Positions 9,835-20,727 of a stretch of 64,000 nucleotides of DNA are shown here, piece by piece. Every line of letters starts with the position of its first letter. Within the stretch, counting starts at the first letter, position 1. Source of the DNA: Prochlorococcus sp. AG-402-G22 (GTDB taxonomy: Bacteria; Cyanobacteriota; Cyanobacteriia; PCC-6307; Cyanobiaceae). Made by a program: the position numbers and the translations under genes. The stretch lies in the NCBI GenBank assembly GCA_003217035.1, contig QCHV01000006.1:1-64000 (forward strand), written 5' to 3'. The notes under the pieces were generated by a model that worked only from the letters and a program-made list of their open reading frames with translations, had not been told where the DNA came from and did not search any database.

Positions 9835-12678
9835 TTAGTCCTTGTCTTGAGATGGAGCAGGCTGAAACATAAACATTGAATAAATTACATTTCTCCGCAT
9901 GTTAGTCATCATTTCAAGGAACATATCGTAACCCTCATTCTTATATTCAATTAAAGGGTCTTTTTGACCATAACCCCTTAAGCCAACAGATTCTCTCAAA
10001 GCATCCATGGCTTGTAGATGCTCTCTCCATAAAGTATCAATTTGCTGCAAAATAAAAAACCTTTCTGCCTCTCTCATTAAACCAGGTCTTTGATCCTCAA
10101 TTTGTGACTCTTTAATATCATAAGCATTGCGTAATTGTTCTTGTAAAAATGCTTTCAACTCCTCTATATCTAGTCCGTATAAGTGCTCAGGCTTTAATTC
10201 GCTCAATAAATGAACAAATTCTTTCACCTTGCCAACCAACTGACTTAAATCCCACTCCTCAGAAGGCAAATCTGGGTTGACATAGGCATAAACAATTTCC
10301 TCCATAGTCTTTTCTCCATAACCAATTACCTGCCTTTTTAAACCAATTCCATCCAAAACTCGTCCTCTCTCAGAATACACAGCTCTACGCTGATTATTCA
10401 TTACTTCGTCATATTCAAAAACTTGCTTTCTTATATCATAATAATAAGTTTCCACCTTCTTCTGGGCACTTTCTAAAGATCTTGTGAGCATTCCAGATTC
10501 AATTGGCATGTCTTCGTCAACTTTAAAAGCATTCATCAATCCAGCTACCCTATCTCCACCAAATATACGAAGTAAATTATCACCCAAAGACAAAAAGAAC
10601 CGAGTACTACCTAAATCTCCTTGTCTACCTGCTCTACCTCTTAATTGATTATCAACTCTACGTGATTCATGTCTTTCAGTACCAATTACATGCAATCCAC
10701 CAGCTTCGCGTACTTGTTTTTCTTCTTGATTTACAACAACATCGTATTCAGATTTAACCAGCGCTATAGCTTCTCTAAGAGATTTAATCAACAAATCATC
10801 GGTGGGAGCTTTTTCTGCCGCTGTAGAAATTCGATCCTCTAGCTCGATAGAAGTTAAAGCTCTATCCCCCCATTCTTTTACCAACTTACGTTCTAAGCCT
10901 AATAAGGATTTTTCAGTTTCTTCAGTTAGCAAGCAGGGGTATAAGGTCCCTAGCGCACTTGCTTCACTTAATGGCTTGGATATTTCATTGGTTTTATTTG
11001 TACTATCTTCACCAAACCCTACTGAGGGTTCATTTCTGCGCTGAAGTGGAACGGGAGGTTTATGGTCATCTTCTGGCTTAACCAATTTAGGCAAGAGCAC
11101 TTCTCTTAATTTCAATCTGGCCATATAGTCACTATTTCCACCAAGAATGATATCCGTTCCTCTCCCAGCCATATTCGTGGCAATTGTAACGGCTCCTGCT
11201 CTACCTGCTTGAGCAACTATTTCCGCTTCTCTTTCAACATTTTCAGGTTTGGCATTTAATAAATTATGAGGGATATGTTGTTCAGCCAAAAGTGAACTAA
11301 GAAGTTCGCTTTTTTCAACACTTGTAGTTCCTACTAATACTGGTCTTCCTTGTTTATGAATTCCTGCTGTTTCATTAGCAACTGCTCTCCATTTGCCATC
11401 TTCAGTTTTATATACTTGATCAACCCAATCTTTTCTTGATCTAGGTCTATTTGTTGGGATAACAGTTGTTTCAAGTTTATATGTTTTTTCAAATTCAACT
11501 TCTTCTGTCTTAGCAGTTCCAGTCATACCAGCAAGACGAGGGTATAAAAGAAAGAAATTTTGATATGTGATTGATGCAAGAGTTTGTGTTTCAGGTTGGA
11601 TATCTAACTCCTCTTTTGCTTCAATAGCCTGATGCTGGCCATCACTCCATCTTCGTCCTGGCATAACACGGCCAGTAAACTCATCTACTATTACTGCTTC
11701 GCCATTTCTCACAATATAATTTACGTCTTTAATAAACAGTTCTTTTGCTTTTAAAGCATTAGTTATGTAATGAGCCCATGGATCTTTTGGATCATACAAA
11801 TCACTAATCTTCAGTAATTCTTCAGACTTAGTAAAACCTTCGTCAGTCAATGTGCAGGTTCTTTGTTTCTCATCAACTTCATAATCACCTTCAGGGTCGA
11901 CCCCATCTTTCCCCATCTCAGCAGCTCTATTTAAGGAAGAGACAACTTCTGCAGCACGTTGATATTTCTCTTGGGGTCGTTCGACCTGACCAGAAATAAT
12001 TAATGGTGTTCGCGCTTCATCAATCAAAATAGAATCAACTTCATCAATAATGCAAAATTGGAATTCCCTTTGAACAATTTCATTTTTTTCATTTGCCATA
12101 TTATCTCTTAAATAATCAAAACCAAGTTCTGAATTGGTTGCATAAGTGATATCACATTGATAATTATTTCTTCTTTCTAATGGATGCATATCCTGCTGGA
12201 TTAATCCAACTGATAGACCCAAAAACCTGTGAACTTGCCCCATCCATTCTGCATCTCGACGAGCCAAGTAATCGTTAACCGTAACTACATGAACACCTCT
12301 ACCTGTAAGAGCATTTAAAAAACTTGGCAAAGTTGCAACTAAAGTTTTTCCTTCTCCTGTTTTCATTTCTGCAATTTGCCCCTCATGTAAAACCATGCCC
12401 CCAATCAACTGGACATCAAAATGACGCATTCCTAAAACTCTTTTACTTGCTTCTCTAACAACAGCAAAAGCTTCAGGAAGCAAATCATCCAATAGTTCAC
12501 GTTGCTTTTCTAAATTAGATATTTTGTCTAAGCGAGAACGAAAATCAACCGTTTTTGCACGAAGCTGATCATCACTTAAAGGAGCTATTTCCTCCTCTAA
12601 GAGGTTGATATCACTAACAATTGGCTGATAACGCGTCAGCTTGCGGGCATTGGGATCTCCCAGCAAAAGCTTAAGCAT
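9835..12678 (-). CDS. secA: preprotein translocase ATPase SecA
   Basis: SecA drives preproteins through SecYEG, here at the plasma and thylakoid membranes. The 947-residue protein has nucleotide-binding domain 1 with Walker [12 protein letters not shown] and Walker [16 protein letters not shown], the preprotein cross-linking domain, motor domain 2 ([20 protein letters not shown]), and the helical scaffold and wing domains. Between [15 protein letters not shown] and [15 protein letters not shown] there is an extra hydrophilic segment of roughly 130 residues, as I recall for cyanobacterial and plastid SecA. The C-terminus ([11 protein letters not shown]) lacks the Cys-rich zinc motif of enterobacterial SecA. 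It is convergent with cysE with no gap. Confidence 0.98.
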   Translation of the reverse strand: MLKLLLGDPNARKLTRYQPIVSDINLLEEEIAPLSDDQLRAKTVDFRSRLDKISNLEKQRELLDDLLPEAFAVVREASKRVLGMRHFDVQLIGGMVLHEGQIAEMKTGEGKTLVATLPSFLNALTGRGVHVVTVNDYLARRDAEWMGQVHRFLGLSVGLIQQDMHPLERRNNYQCDITYATNSELGFDYLRDNMANEKNEIVQREFQFCIIDEVDSILIDEARTPLIISGQVERPQEKYQRAAEVVSSLNRAAEMGKDGVDPEGDYEVDEKQRTCTLTDEGFTKSEELLKISDLYDPKDPWAHYITNALKAKELFIKDVNYIVRNGEAVIVDEFTGRVMPGRRWSDGQHQAIEAKEELDIQPETQTLASITYQNFFLLYPRLAGMTGTAKTEEVEFEKTYKLETTVIPTNRPRSRKDWVDQVYKTEDGKWRAVANETAGIHKQGRPVLVGTTSVEKSELLSSLLAEQHIPHNLLNAKPENVEREAEIVAQAGRAGAVTIATNMAGRGTDIILGGNSDYMARLKLREVLLPKLVKPEDDHKPPVPLQRRNEPSVGFGEDSTNKTNEISKPLSEASALGTLYPCLLTEETEKSLLGLERKLVKEWGDRALTSIELEDRISTAAEKAPTDDLLIKSLREAIALVKSEYDVVVNQEEKQVREAGGLHVIGTERHESRRVDNQLRGRAGRQGDLGSTRFFLSLGDNLLRIFGGDRVAGLMNAFKVDEDMPIESGMLTRSLESAQKKVETYYYDIRKQVFEYDEVMNNQRRAVYSERGRVLDGIGLKRQVIGYGEKTMEEIVYAYVNPDLPSEEWDLSQLVGKVKEFVHLLSELKPEHLYGLDIEELKAFLQEQLRNAYDIKESQIEDQRPGLMREAERFFILQQIDTLWREHLQAMDALRESVGLRGYGQKDPLIEYKNEGYDMFLEMMTNMRRNVIYSMFMFQPAPSQDKD

Positions 12679-12810
12679 GGTGTCAGCAAGTCGAAAAAAT
12701 ACTCATTAAGCCTAACTACCCATCCTAAAACTTAGTCAAAAAAATATTAAGCGCTATAAAACGACTATAAAAGCTCTAGAAAAAATCGCTGAAAAACAGA
12801 CTCAATTCAT

Positions 12811-13266
12811 ATGACCAGATTAAAGCTCATTAAACATGCTCCAGGAGCCCCTGGCTTGCGCCTTGTTGGCCTAGGACCTTGCTTGCTACCTTGTAGAGGT
12901 TTATTCAAATTGAAAGACCTTCTGGATGAGCATGCTTTCTGGGCAAGAAACCGAAATTATGCAAATCTTCGCAAATTATTAGCAAAAAGCAGTGTTGTAA
13001 TAACTCTCTGGAGAAATAAAAGAATGGTTGGCTTTGGTAGAGCTACAAGTGATGGAATATACAGAGCTGTACTTTGGGACATTGTTGTCGCTGAAGAAGA
13101 GCAAGGCCAAGGGTTAGGGAAAAAAGTTGTTGAAGCAGTATTATCTGCTCCAGAAATGCATAAAGTTGAGCGAATTTATCTAATGACAACCAATAGAAAG
13201 GAATTCTATGAGCAATTGGGATTTAAAGCCTGTAAAGATCAAAGTTTGTTAATCAAAACCAGCTAA
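12811..13266 (+). CDS. GNAT acetyltransferase, chloroplast NSI/SNAT-like
   Basis: This 151-residue protein carries a GCN5-related N-acetyltransferase fold. The acetyl-CoA binding motif is EEEQGQGLGKKVVE (Q/R-x-x-G-x-G/A form), preceded by the strand AVLWDIVVA and followed by IYLMTTNRKEFYEQLGF. The pattern GFGRATSDGIYRAVLWDIVV resembles, from memory, the cyanobacterial and plastid NSI/serotonin N-acetyltransferase group more than ribosomal acetyltransferases. The substrate is unknown. It is divergent from secA across 132 bases and stands alone before tRNA-Gly on the other strand. Confidence 0.85.
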   Translation: MTRLKLIKHAPGAPGLRLVGLGPCLLPCRGLFKLKDLLDEHAFWARNRNYANLRKLLAKSSVVITLWRNKRMVGFGRATSDGIYRAVLWDIVVAEEEQGQGLGKKVVEAVLSAPEMHKVERIYLMTTNRKEFYEQLGFKACKDQSLLIKTS

Positions 13267-13384
13267 AGGATTGCTTGAAATACAAAAAAATTAAAGCCTC
13301 AAAAATGAAATAATAAATGCTCGATTAGTTTCAAATGATTTGCTCAAGAAATTAATTGACTAAAAATAATTTCTAGATTGAAAA

Positions 13385-13456
13385 AGCGGATGAAGAGATT
13401 CGAACTCTCGACCCTCTCCTTGGCAAGGAGATGCTCTACCACTGAGCTACATCCGC
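13385..13456 (-). tRNA. tRNA-Gly (anticodon GCC)
   Basis: The minus strand folds into a complete 72-nt cloverleaf. The acceptor arm is GCGGATG paired with CATCCGC plus a U discriminator. The D arm is GCTCAGTGGTAGAGC, the anticodon arm CTCCTTGCCAAGGAG with anticodon GCC in the loop TTGCCAA, and the T arm GAGAGTTCGAATCTC. No CCA is encoded. A short T-run follows on the minus strand. It lies between the GNAT gene and ribH. Confidence 0.97.
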
Positions 13457-13545
13457 AGTTAAGGTTTTTGGAGAACTTTAATCAATGCAGCATGCCTTAA
13501 AAAAGGGGGGATGGTCAATTGAATGCAGAAATTAATAATGGTTTA

Positions 13546-14022
13546 TCAACTTAAGGATTTCATCAAAGAAGCCATTTCAAGAGCCTGTAAAGCATAATTC
13601 CACCCAAGATTACTTTTAACACCAGCCCTTTCTAAAGCCTGCTGCATTGTGTCAGTGGTTAATACCCCAAAAATGATTGGAATGCTGAGATCTCTTGAAA
13701 CAGAAGCAATTCCTTTGCTGGATTCACTAATAACAACCTCAAAATGAGGGGTGTCTCCTCGAATGACAGCTCCCAAGGTGATCAAAACGTCATAATTGCC
13801 ACTTTTAGCCAAAGATTGACAAATTAAAGGTAGTTCCATCGACCCTGGCACCCAAGCAATATCTAACTGTGAACTAGAAGAAGAGGTATCCAAGCCATGC
13901 CTCTGCAAGCAATCAAGACAACCAGCTAACAATTTATTTGTAATTAAATCGTTGAATCGTGCAACAACGATGCCTATACGGAAATTAGACGCATCAGTAA
14001 AGCGTCCCTCAATTGAAACCAT
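13546..14022 (-). CDS. ribH: 6,7-dimethyl-8-ribityllumazine synthase
   Basis: RibH condenses the ribityl-aminopyrimidine with dihydroxybutanone phosphate in riboflavin synthesis, usually as a 60-mer or pentamer. The 158-residue protein shows the family landmarks: [19 protein letters not shown] near the N-terminus, [31 protein letters not shown] with the catalytic His, then [21 protein letters not shown] and a closing [16 protein letters not shown]. The length is normal. It follows psbZ on the same strand with a 55-base gap and precedes tRNA-Gly. Confidence 0.97.
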   Translation of the reverse strand: MVSIEGRFTDASNFRIGIVVARFNDLITNKLLAGCLDCLQRHGLDTSSSSSQLDIAWVPGSMELPLICQSLAKSGNYDVLITLGAVIRGDTPHFEVVISESSKGIASVSRDLSIPIIFGVLTTDTMQQALERAGVKSNLGWNYALQALEMASLMKSLS

Positions 14023-14077
14023 TGATTATGGGCAAATGCCTAATTACTAACTACCTTCGCACGCAGAGTGATGAAGT

Positions 14078-14275
14078 TCAAACAAAGTAAGAAAGCAGGC
14101 CATTTACAAGGACAAGATGGAACCAGACTCCACCGATAATTTCAATCTTTTTAATTTCACCATTACGACGATCTGCCGGGTCAGATTGGGTCATATAAAG
14201 AACTGGAACACCAATTACCAGCATTAGAGAAGCAAAGAGAAGTGCGTTAATAGCGACTGAACTAATGACCTGCAT
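14078..14275 (-). CDS. psbZ: photosystem II protein PsbZ (Ycf9)
   Basis: PsbZ is a 65-residue thylakoid protein with two membrane helices that sits at the PSII periphery near CP43. Helix 1 is about residues 5-28 (VAINALLFASLMLVIGVPVLY), followed by the polar loop TQSDPADRRNGEIKK. Helix 2 closes the protein (GGVWFHLVLVNGLLSYFV). This two-helix pattern, the loop and the length match PsbZ. The ATG start has an inverted repeat 17-28 bases upstream. It is divergent from mutS and may be cotranscribed with ribH. Confidence 0.95.
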   Translation of the reverse strand: MQVISSVAINALLFASLMLVIGVPVLYMTQSDPADRRNGEIKKIEIIGGVWFHLVLVNGLLSYFV

Positions 14276-14402
14276 AGGGAATTAAGCAATGGAGCTTAAG
14301 CTCACTTGATGATGTAATTGTCACATGAGGCAAGCTTGTTTGAGGCAAAGATTACAAGGTTGTCGCGAGGCTTCACATCCAAAATAAAAAATCGGCTTTA
14401 CG
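14276..14402. promoter_or_regulatory. psbZ/mutS divergent control region
   Basis: This 127-base region must hold both promoters. It contains a perfect 12-base palindrome GAGCTTAAGCTC (14292-14303), 17 bases before the psbZ start. It also contains two direct copies of TGAGGCAA (14326-14333 and 14341-14348) with a 15-base repeat period. Such spacing could mark a regulator site, but no factor is recognised and no clear -10/-35 pair is visible. Confidence 0.4.
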
Positions 14403-17162
14403 ATGCCATCAATTGATTGGCAGAAAAGTTCTATGGCTGCCGAGAATTTTCCAGTGCAAGGAAGCTTTTTTGAAGACTTACAAGGTAAGTCTGGTAAAGA
14501 GAAATCCCTTCAGAAAAGCAAGGCCAGTAAAAACGACGATTTGTCTGACGACCAAGTCAAGCAAAACGCAAGTGAACGGCCTCGATCTAGAAAAGAAGCA
14601 AATAATCAAGATGATTTTGATCTAATTGAGAAAAGTTGTGCTTCCAATAATGGCCAGAGTTCATCATCAAACCATGATCAAATTGAGATAAATGACTTAC
14701 CACCAGTTCTAAGACACTATGTAGAACTAAAAAAAGAAAATCCTGAAAGAATACTTCTATATAGACTGGGTGATTTTTATGAATGTTTCTTTGAAGATGC
14801 AATTCTGCTATCACAAATCCTAGAGCTAACGCTAACTGGTAAAGAAGCTGGGAAAAAAATTGGAAGAGTTCCTATGGCTGGAATTCCTCACCATGCTGCT
14901 GAAAGATATTGTTCAACATTAATTCAAAAAGGTTTTTCCATAGCATTATGCGACCAACTCGAAAGTAGCCAAAACAAAAAAGGCAACCTTCTGAAAAGAG
15001 GAATCACAAGAATACTTACACCAGGTACTGTTATTGAAGAAGGGATGCTTCAGGCAAAGAAAAATAACTGGTTAGCTGCAGTTTTGATTGAAGAAAATGA
15101 AATAGACAAGTGTTCAAAATGGAGCCTAGCAAATGCAGATATAAGTACAGGGGAATTTTTTGTACAAGAAGGAATAGAATTTAATGAACTTGAACAAGAG
15201 TTATTAACACTAGAAGCTTCAGAAATAATTTGTGCAGATTTAAGTTCGGAATCTTCCCAAAAAGAGTGGTGTCCAAGAAACCAAAAGCTCAAATTAATTC
15301 CAAAAACTCCATTTAGCCTTCATGAAGCAGAATCAGCAGTCAAGACTCATTACAAACTAAAAACTATTAATGGCCTTGGTTTGCATGAATATCCAATGTC
15401 TCTTAGAGCTTCAGGAGGATTATTAGCATATATAAATGAAACAAACCCTATTGATAATGTAGAAAAAGGTTCATCTGGAATACCTCTAGAATTTCCACAA
15501 GTTTGCCATTCAAATGAAGTATTAATAATTGATGCTCAAACCCGTCGAAATCTAGAAATAATTACAACTCAGAGAGATGGAAGATTTCAAGGATCTCTTC
15601 TTTGGGCAATAGATAGAACTCTTACTTCAATGGGTGGCAGGTGCCTAAGAAGATGGCTGGAAAATCCATTAATAGACGCAAGAGAAATACTTAGTAGACA
15701 AAAAATGGTTAGCTATTTAGTTAAAGAAAGATCTCTAAGGCAAACTCTTAGAAGACTCCTTAGAGCAATGGCTGATCTTGAAAGGCTCTCTGGAAGAGCA
15801 GGTGCAGGCCATGCTGGAGGAAGAGATTTAGTTGCAATAGCCGACGGACTGGAAAGACTTCCACAGCTAGCTTCAAACTTACAGAACTTGCCAAAAAATG
15901 TACCGCCTTGGCTAAGAAGTATTCAAAAAATAGAAGAAAGTCTATTACAGTTAGCAAATAAAATTAGAGAAAACTTAGTTGAGAATCCACCATTAAGCCT
16001 TACTGAAGGAGGTTTGATTCATGACGGTGTTGACCCCCTTCTAGATGGTTTAAGAAATATGTTAGATGATGAAAATGAATGGTTAGATGAACAGGAAAAA
16101 GTAGAAAAGAATATAAGTATGAATCCAAACCTTAAACTTCAATATCATAGAACGTTTGGCTACTTTCTTTCTGTAACCAAATCAAAAGCAAGCGATGTGC
16201 CACCTCATTGGATTAGAAGACAAACTTTAGCTAATGAAGAAAGGTTTATCACACCTGATTTAAAAGCAAGAGAAGGAAAAATATTTCAACTAAAAGCAAG
16301 AACTGCTCAGCGTGAGTATGAGTTGTTTACTGATCTTAGGCAAATAGTTGGAAATAATGCTAAATCTATTCGAAAAGCAGCGAGATCTGTAGCAGGCCTA
16401 GATGCATTAACTGGTCTCGCAGAATTGGCTGCTTCAAATAATTATTGTGAGCCTAAAGTAATAACGAAAAAGGATGATTATAGGAAGTTGAATATTGAAG
16501 GGTGCAGGCACCCTGTGGTTGAGCAAATGCTAGTTGAAAGTAAATTTCAACCTAATGATATAAAACTTGGAGATAATATAGACTTGATTATTCTTACTGG
16601 GCCAAATGCAAGTGGGAAAAGTTGTTATTTACGGCAAATTGGATTAGTACAATTACTTTGCCAAATTGGCAGTTGGATCCCCGCCAAGAAAGCTTCTATT
16701 AGTATTGCTGATAGGATTTTCACTCGAGTAGGAGCTGTTGATGATCTTGCAGCAGGTCAGTCAACGTTCATGGTGGAGATGTCTGAAACAGCATATATTT
16801 TAAATCAAGCAACTGATCAATCTTTGGTTCTTCTAGATGAAATAGGACGAGGTACTTCTACATTTGATGGTCTTTCAATCGCCTGGTCTGTAAGCGAATT
16901 TTTAGCCGGCGAAATAAAAAGTAAAACAATATTTGCTACTCATTACCATGAACTAAATTCACTATCAAAAACTTTTGAAAATATTGCTAATTTCCAAGTG
17001 CAAGTTGATCAAACAGGTTTAGATCTAAATTTTCTTCATAAAGTTATTCCTGGTGGGGCCAATAAAAGTTATGGAATTGAAGCGGCTAGACTTGCAGGTG
17101 TTCCAAAAAAAGTAATTAAAAATGCACAGAAAGTACTGAATAGTTTAGAAAATAATCACTAA
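14403..17162 (+). CDS. mutS: DNA mismatch repair protein MutS
   Basis: MutS binds mismatches and signals repair. The 919-residue protein begins with about 95 extra hydrophilic residues. The mismatch-binding domain then carries the Phe-x-Glu motif (F125, E127, in [10 protein letters not shown]), followed by connector, core and clamp domains and the ATPase with Walker A GPNASGKS (733-740), the motif [14 protein letters not shown], Walker [17 protein letters not shown] and FATHYHEL. The C-terminus stops just after the dimer HTH ([14 protein letters not shown]), without the longer tail of enterobacterial MutS. An N-terminal QGSFF (residues 19-23) resembles a sliding-clamp-binding motif. A second ATG at residue 11 is a possible start and keeps that motif. 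Confidence 0.97.
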   Translation: MPSIDWQKSSMAAENFPVQGSFFEDLQGKSGKEKSLQKSKASKNDDLSDDQVKQNASERPRSRKEANNQDDFDLIEKSCASNNGQSSSSNHDQIEINDLPPVLRHYVELKKENPERILLYRLGDFYECFFEDAILLSQILELTLTGKEAGKKIGRVPMAGIPHHAAERYCSTLIQKGFSIALCDQLESSQNKKGNLLKRGITRILTPGTVIEEGMLQAKKNNWLAAVLIEENEIDKCSKWSLANADISTGEFFVQEGIEFNELEQELLTLEASEIICADLSSESSQKEWCPRNQKLKLIPKTPFSLHEAESAVKTHYKLKTINGLGLHEYPMSLRASGGLLAYINETNPIDNVEKGSSGIPLEFPQVCHSNEVLIIDAQTRRNLEIITTQRDGRFQGSLLWAIDRTLTSMGGRCLRRWLENPLIDAREILSRQKMVSYLVKERSLRQTLRRLLRAMADLERLSGRAGAGHAGGRDLVAIADGLERLPQLASNLQNLPKNVPPWLRSIQKIEESLLQLANKIRENLVENPPLSLTEGGLIHDGVDPLLDGLRNMLDDENEWLDEQEKVEKNISMNPNLKLQYHRTFGYFLSVTKSKASDVPPHWIRRQTLANEERFITPDLKAREGKIFQLKARTAQREYELFTDLRQIVGNNAKSIRKAARSVAGLDALTGLAELAASNNYCEPKVITKKDDYRKLNIEGCRHPVVEQMLVESKFQPNDIKLGDNIDLIILTGPNASGKSCYLRQIGLVQLLCQIGSWIPAKKASISIADRIFTRVGAVDDLAAGQSTFMVEMSETAYILNQATDQSLVLLDEIGRGTSTFDGLSIAWSVSEFLAGEIKSKTIFATHYHELNSLSKTFENIANFQVQVDQTGLDLNFLHKVIPGGANKSYGIEAARLAGVPKKVIKNAQKVLNSLENNH

Positions 17163-17197
17163 GCTTTAATAAACATTGGTTAAAATAGATCATACAA

Positions 17198-17842
17198 TCA
17201 GGAGAGAACTGAAGCTCTTAATAAAGAATTTGCTGCTGCTGCTGCAAGAGCTGCTCCTCCTCTATGTCCATTAATTATTATTTGAGGAATATGAGTAGTT
17301 GATAAAAGTTTTTTACTTTCCAAAACGCTAATAAATCCAACTGGCATGCCAATCACAAGACTAGGGCTAAATTCTTTCGAAGAAACCAAATCCAAGATTG
17401 CTATTAAAGCAGTAGGGGAACTTCCAATTACTACTACAGGAGAACGATCCCCTTGGAATTCTTGTGAGAATTGCTTACAAGCGATTTGCATGCCTATGGC
17501 AGTTCTAGTCATACCATTCAGACCATTTTCAGGAGACCAATCCAATGCACAATGAACTGAGGCACTTAATGTTTTAGATGCCATTGGTCTAACAGCTGCA
17601 GCTGCCATTGATGTATCTGTAATTATCGGCGCCCCATTTTTCAAAGCAGATATACCTGCGATACAAGCTCCATTAGAAAAGTGAAGCAAATTTTGGATTT
17701 CAAAATCACCAGATGTATGAATTAATCTTTCAAGAACTTGCTCCTCAATTGGATCAAGAGAAGTATTACCAATCTGAGCACGAATATATCGAATGCTTCT
17801 ATGAAAAATTGGATGATCAATGCTTGTCAATTTTTCTCTCAT
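17198..17842 (-). CDS. cobH: precorrin-8X methylmutase (CobH/CbiC)
   Basis: This enzyme moves the C11 methyl group of precorrin-8X (or the cobalt form) to C12, giving hydrogenobyrinic or cobyrinic acid in cobalamin synthesis. The 214-residue protein has the family features DHPIFHRSIRYI near the N-terminus with the catalytic-type His, VLERLIHTSGDFEI, GAPIITDTSMAAAAV, VVIGSSPTALIAIL and IGMPVGFISVLESK. The Ala-rich C-terminus (GHRGGAALAAAAANSLL) is typical. It lies between mutS (convergent) and holA (divergent), unlinked to other cobalamin genes here. Confidence 0.95.
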   Translation of the reverse strand: MREKLTSIDHPIFHRSIRYIRAQIGNTSLDPIEEQVLERLIHTSGDFEIQNLLHFSNGACIAGISALKNGAPIITDTSMAAAAVRPMASKTLSASVHCALDWSPENGLNGMTRTAIGMQIACKQFSQEFQGDRSPVVVIGSSPTALIAILDLVSSKEFSPSLVIGMPVGFISVLESKKLLSTTHIPQIIINGHRGGAALAAAAANSLLRASVLS

Positions 17843-17885
17843 TTAAAGATTGAGTTGTCATCATCTATGTAGAGACTATCGGCAA

Positions 17886-18923
17886 ATGCCAATACATTTA
17901 ATCTGGGGAGATGACTATGGTTCTAGCGAAAGGGCAATAGAAGGACTAATTCAAAAAATCATTGATCCAGCATGGATAAGCGTAAACCTTAGTAGGCTAG
18001 ATGGACAGGATCTTTCACAAGCCAATAAGGCACTCGAAGAAGTTCAAACACCACCTTTTGGTAATGGAGGAAGAATTGTACTAGTCAAAAGAAGTCCATT
18101 TTGTAATGGATGCCCCTCAGAACTATCATCGCGATTTGAATCAATAGTCCAACAAATTCCAAAAGAAACATATCTGATTTTAAATAATCAAAATAAACCC
18201 GATAAAAGGTTAAAAAGTACAAAATTAATTGAAGATCTAATAAAGTCTCAAAATGCATTCGAAGCAAAATACCTACTACCTGCGATTTGGGATACTGAAG
18301 GAATTAAAAGGTTGATCAAAAAAACTGCTCTAGAACTAAACCTGGAGTTAGAAGAAGAAGCAATCACAGTATTAATTGATTCGATTGGCAATGAAAGTAC
18401 TAGGCTTATATCCGAACTGAAAAAAATATCCCTTTTAGAAGAAACAAAAAGGAAAGATATGGTTCAGAGAAATAAAAAAATACTCATTACAAAAGCAACA
18501 GTATTAGAACTTGTAGGAGGAATAACTACAAACTCTCTTGAAATTGGAAATTACCTTTTAGAAGGTAATTTTGGAGAAGCAATTAGTAGAACTGATTCCT
18601 TAATAAGTAAAGGTGAGCCTGCCCTCCGCATTATTGCAACATTAACTGGTCAAATTCGAGGCTGCTTATGGGTGAAATTACTTGAGAGAAATAAAAAAGA
18701 AGAAGTTTCATATATTGCAAAACAAGCTGGAATTGCTAACCCTAAAAGAATTTACATAATTCGGAAGCAAATACAAGGTAAGTCAATTGATTTCTTAGTT
18801 GGGCTTCTTAGAAAAATTTTAGACGTAGAGGAACTCTTAAAAAAAGGTAGCATCCCACAAAATGCATTTCGAGATGGTCTACTAACAAATGCTGATTCAT
18901 TTCATAATGCCTGGAATAATTAA
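17886..18923 (+). CDS. holA: DNA polymerase III delta subunit
   Basis: HolA is the clamp-opening subunit of the clamp loader. The 345-residue protein from the ATG at 17886 begins MPIHLIWGDDYGSSERA, the usual start of the family (from Y-L-x-x-G-x-D forms). It continues with TPPFGNGGRIVLVKR, a segment that contacts the beta clamp in homologues, and with DSIGNESTRLISELKKISL. The C-terminal collar domain holds GEPALRIIATLTGQIR. An upstream in-frame non-ATG start at 17850 is unlikely. It precedes lysC by 19 bases on the same strand. Its partner dnaX is elsewhere in the window. Confidence 0.9.
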   Translation: MPIHLIWGDDYGSSERAIEGLIQKIIDPAWISVNLSRLDGQDLSQANKALEEVQTPPFGNGGRIVLVKRSPFCNGCPSELSSRFESIVQQIPKETYLILNNQNKPDKRLKSTKLIEDLIKSQNAFEAKYLLPAIWDTEGIKRLIKKTALELNLELEEEAITVLIDSIGNESTRLISELKKISLLEETKRKDMVQRNKKILITKATVLELVGGITTNSLEIGNYLLEGNFGEAISRTDSLISKGEPALRIIATLTGQIRGCLWVKLLERNKKEEVSYIAKQAGIANPKRIYIIRKQIQGKSIDFLVGLLRKILDVEELLKKGSIPQNAFRDGLLTNADSFHNAWNN

Positions 18924-18942
18924 AAATATTCAAAATAAATAA

Positions 18943-20727
18943 ATGGGTCTTCTGGTACAAAAATTTGGAGGCACCTCAGTTGGGAATGTCAAACGTATCC
19001 AATCGGTAGCTAAAAAAATTGCTCTCTGTAAAGAAAGAGGCAATCAGATAGTAGTTGTAGTTTCTGCAATGGGAGATACTACTAACGATTTAACATCCCT
19101 AGCCTTAGAAATTAGCAATGATCCACCTCAAAGAGAAATGGACATGCTTCTCTCTACAGGAGAACAAGTTTCCATAGCTCTTTTGGCTATAGCACTTAAC
19201 GAAATTGGAGTGCACGCAAAATCAATGACAGGGGTCCAAGTAGGAATAGTTACTGAATCATCCCACGGACGTGCAAGAATTCTGGAAATCAAAACTGATC
19301 GAATCAGCAACCTTTTAGAAGAAGGTCTGGTAGTCGTCATAGCTGGATTTCAAGGAACTAGTTTAGGAACTGGAGGCACCTCTGAAATAACAACTCTTGG
19401 GCGAGGAGGCTCTGATACATCTGCTGTGGCATTGGCTGCTGCACTGAATGCAGATGCATGTGAAATTTATACAGATGTAGCAGGAGTATTAACAACTGAC
19501 CCTCGGCAAGTGCCCGAAGCAAGGCTTATGTCGCATATCAGTTGCGATGAAATGCTTGAATTAGCAAGTCTTGGGGCAGCTGTCCTGCATCCAAGAGCTG
19601 TAGAAATAGCAAGGAATTATGGAGTAAAGCTTGTAGTTCGTTCTAGCTGGAATGATGAAGAAGGAACAACCTTAACTAGTCAAGCGAAGCGTCCTATAGG
19701 GAAAGAAGGGTTAGAGCTAGGGCGACCTGTCAATGGAGTTGAGCTAGTCGATAAACAAGCAGTGCTAGGTCTATCGCATATACCTGACAAACCTGGAATT
19801 GCAGCAGATTTATTCGAAGCACTTTCTAAAGGAGGCGTAAACGTTGATCTAATCATTCAATCCACACACGAAGGTAATAGCAACGACATTACTTTTACGA
19901 TTTCTCAGAATGAATTAGAAAGAACAGAGCTACTCTGCCAAGACTTAATACAAAAACTAGGTGGAGAACTAACTGTACAAAATGATATGAGCAAGTTAAG
20001 TATTAGCGGGGCTGGCATAATGGGCAGACCAGGCATAGCTGCAAAATTCTTTGAAAGCATCTCACGAGCAGGAGTTAACTTAAGGCTAATAGCTACAAGT
20101 GAAGTAAAAGTAAGTTGTGTAATTGATTCCAATATTGGCAACAAAGCACTAAGGTCTGTATGTGAGACTTTTGAAATTAATCAAAATCAAATAAAAATTA
20201 ATCCCACAGTTATTGATACAAAAGAACCAGAAGTTAGAGGGGTTGCCTTAGATACAAACCAAGCTCAAATTAGCGTTATCAATATTCCAGATATTCCAGG
20301 AAGTGCTGCCAGTCTTTGTAGAAAATTAACCGAATCTGGAATATGTTTAGATACAATAGTTCAATCAGAAAGACAACACGAAAGTGGCGGTAGAACCATA
20401 AGTTTTACTCTTAGCAGAGACGATCGTAAACTCGTTGACGACGCACTTTCTACTCTATTAAAGGAATGGAAGGGTTCATATCTTATAGATGGTATTGCCA
20501 TCGCACGTATTAGTTCAGTTGGAGCAGGAATGCCATGTACAGTTGGTACTGCAGGTCGAATGTTTCGTGCTTTAGCTAATGCAAGTATAAATATTGAGAT
20601 GATTGCTACGAGCGAAATACGAACTAGTTGTATAGTTTCAGAAAATGATGGAACAAAAGCACTGCAAGCTGTACACAAATTCTTTGAACTTAATAATAAC
20701 TCTGTAAGATCAGGTGGATCTAGTTAA
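18943..20727 (+). CDS. lysC: aspartate kinase with four ACT domains
   Basis: Aspartate kinase phosphorylates aspartate at the entry to lysine, threonine and methionine synthesis. The 594-residue protein begins with [13 protein letters not shown] and has an amino acid kinase domain to about residue 250 ([41 protein letters not shown]). Four ACT domains follow as two tandem pairs ([71 protein letters not shown]). This double-pair layout is known for cyanobacteria and suggests feedback control by threonine and lysine. Its end overlaps the convergent uvrB by 18 bases. asd and dapA of the same pathway are 8 kb away. Confidence 0.97.
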   Translation: MGLLVQKFGGTSVGNVKRIQSVAKKIALCKERGNQIVVVVSAMGDTTNDLTSLALEISNDPPQREMDMLLSTGEQVSIALLAIALNEIGVHAKSMTGVQVGIVTESSHGRARILEIKTDRISNLLEEGLVVVIAGFQGTSLGTGGTSEITTLGRGGSDTSAVALAAALNADACEIYTDVAGVLTTDPRQVPEARLMSHISCDEMLELASLGAAVLHPRAVEIARNYGVKLVVRSSWNDEEGTTLTSQAKRPIGKEGLELGRPVNGVELVDKQAVLGLSHIPDKPGIAADLFEALSKGGVNVDLIIQSTHEGNSNDITFTISQNELERTELLCQDLIQKLGGELTVQNDMSKLSISGAGIMGRPGIAAKFFESISRAGVNLRLIATSEVKVSCVIDSNIGNKALRSVCETFEINQNQIKINPTVIDTKEPEVRGVALDTNQAQISVINIPDIPGSAASLCRKLTESGICLDTIVQSERQHESGGRTISFTLSRDDRKLVDDALSTLLKEWKGSYLIDGIAIARISSVGAGMPCTVGTAGRMFRALANASINIEMIATSEIRTSCIVSENDGTKALQAVHKFFELNNNSVRSGGSS

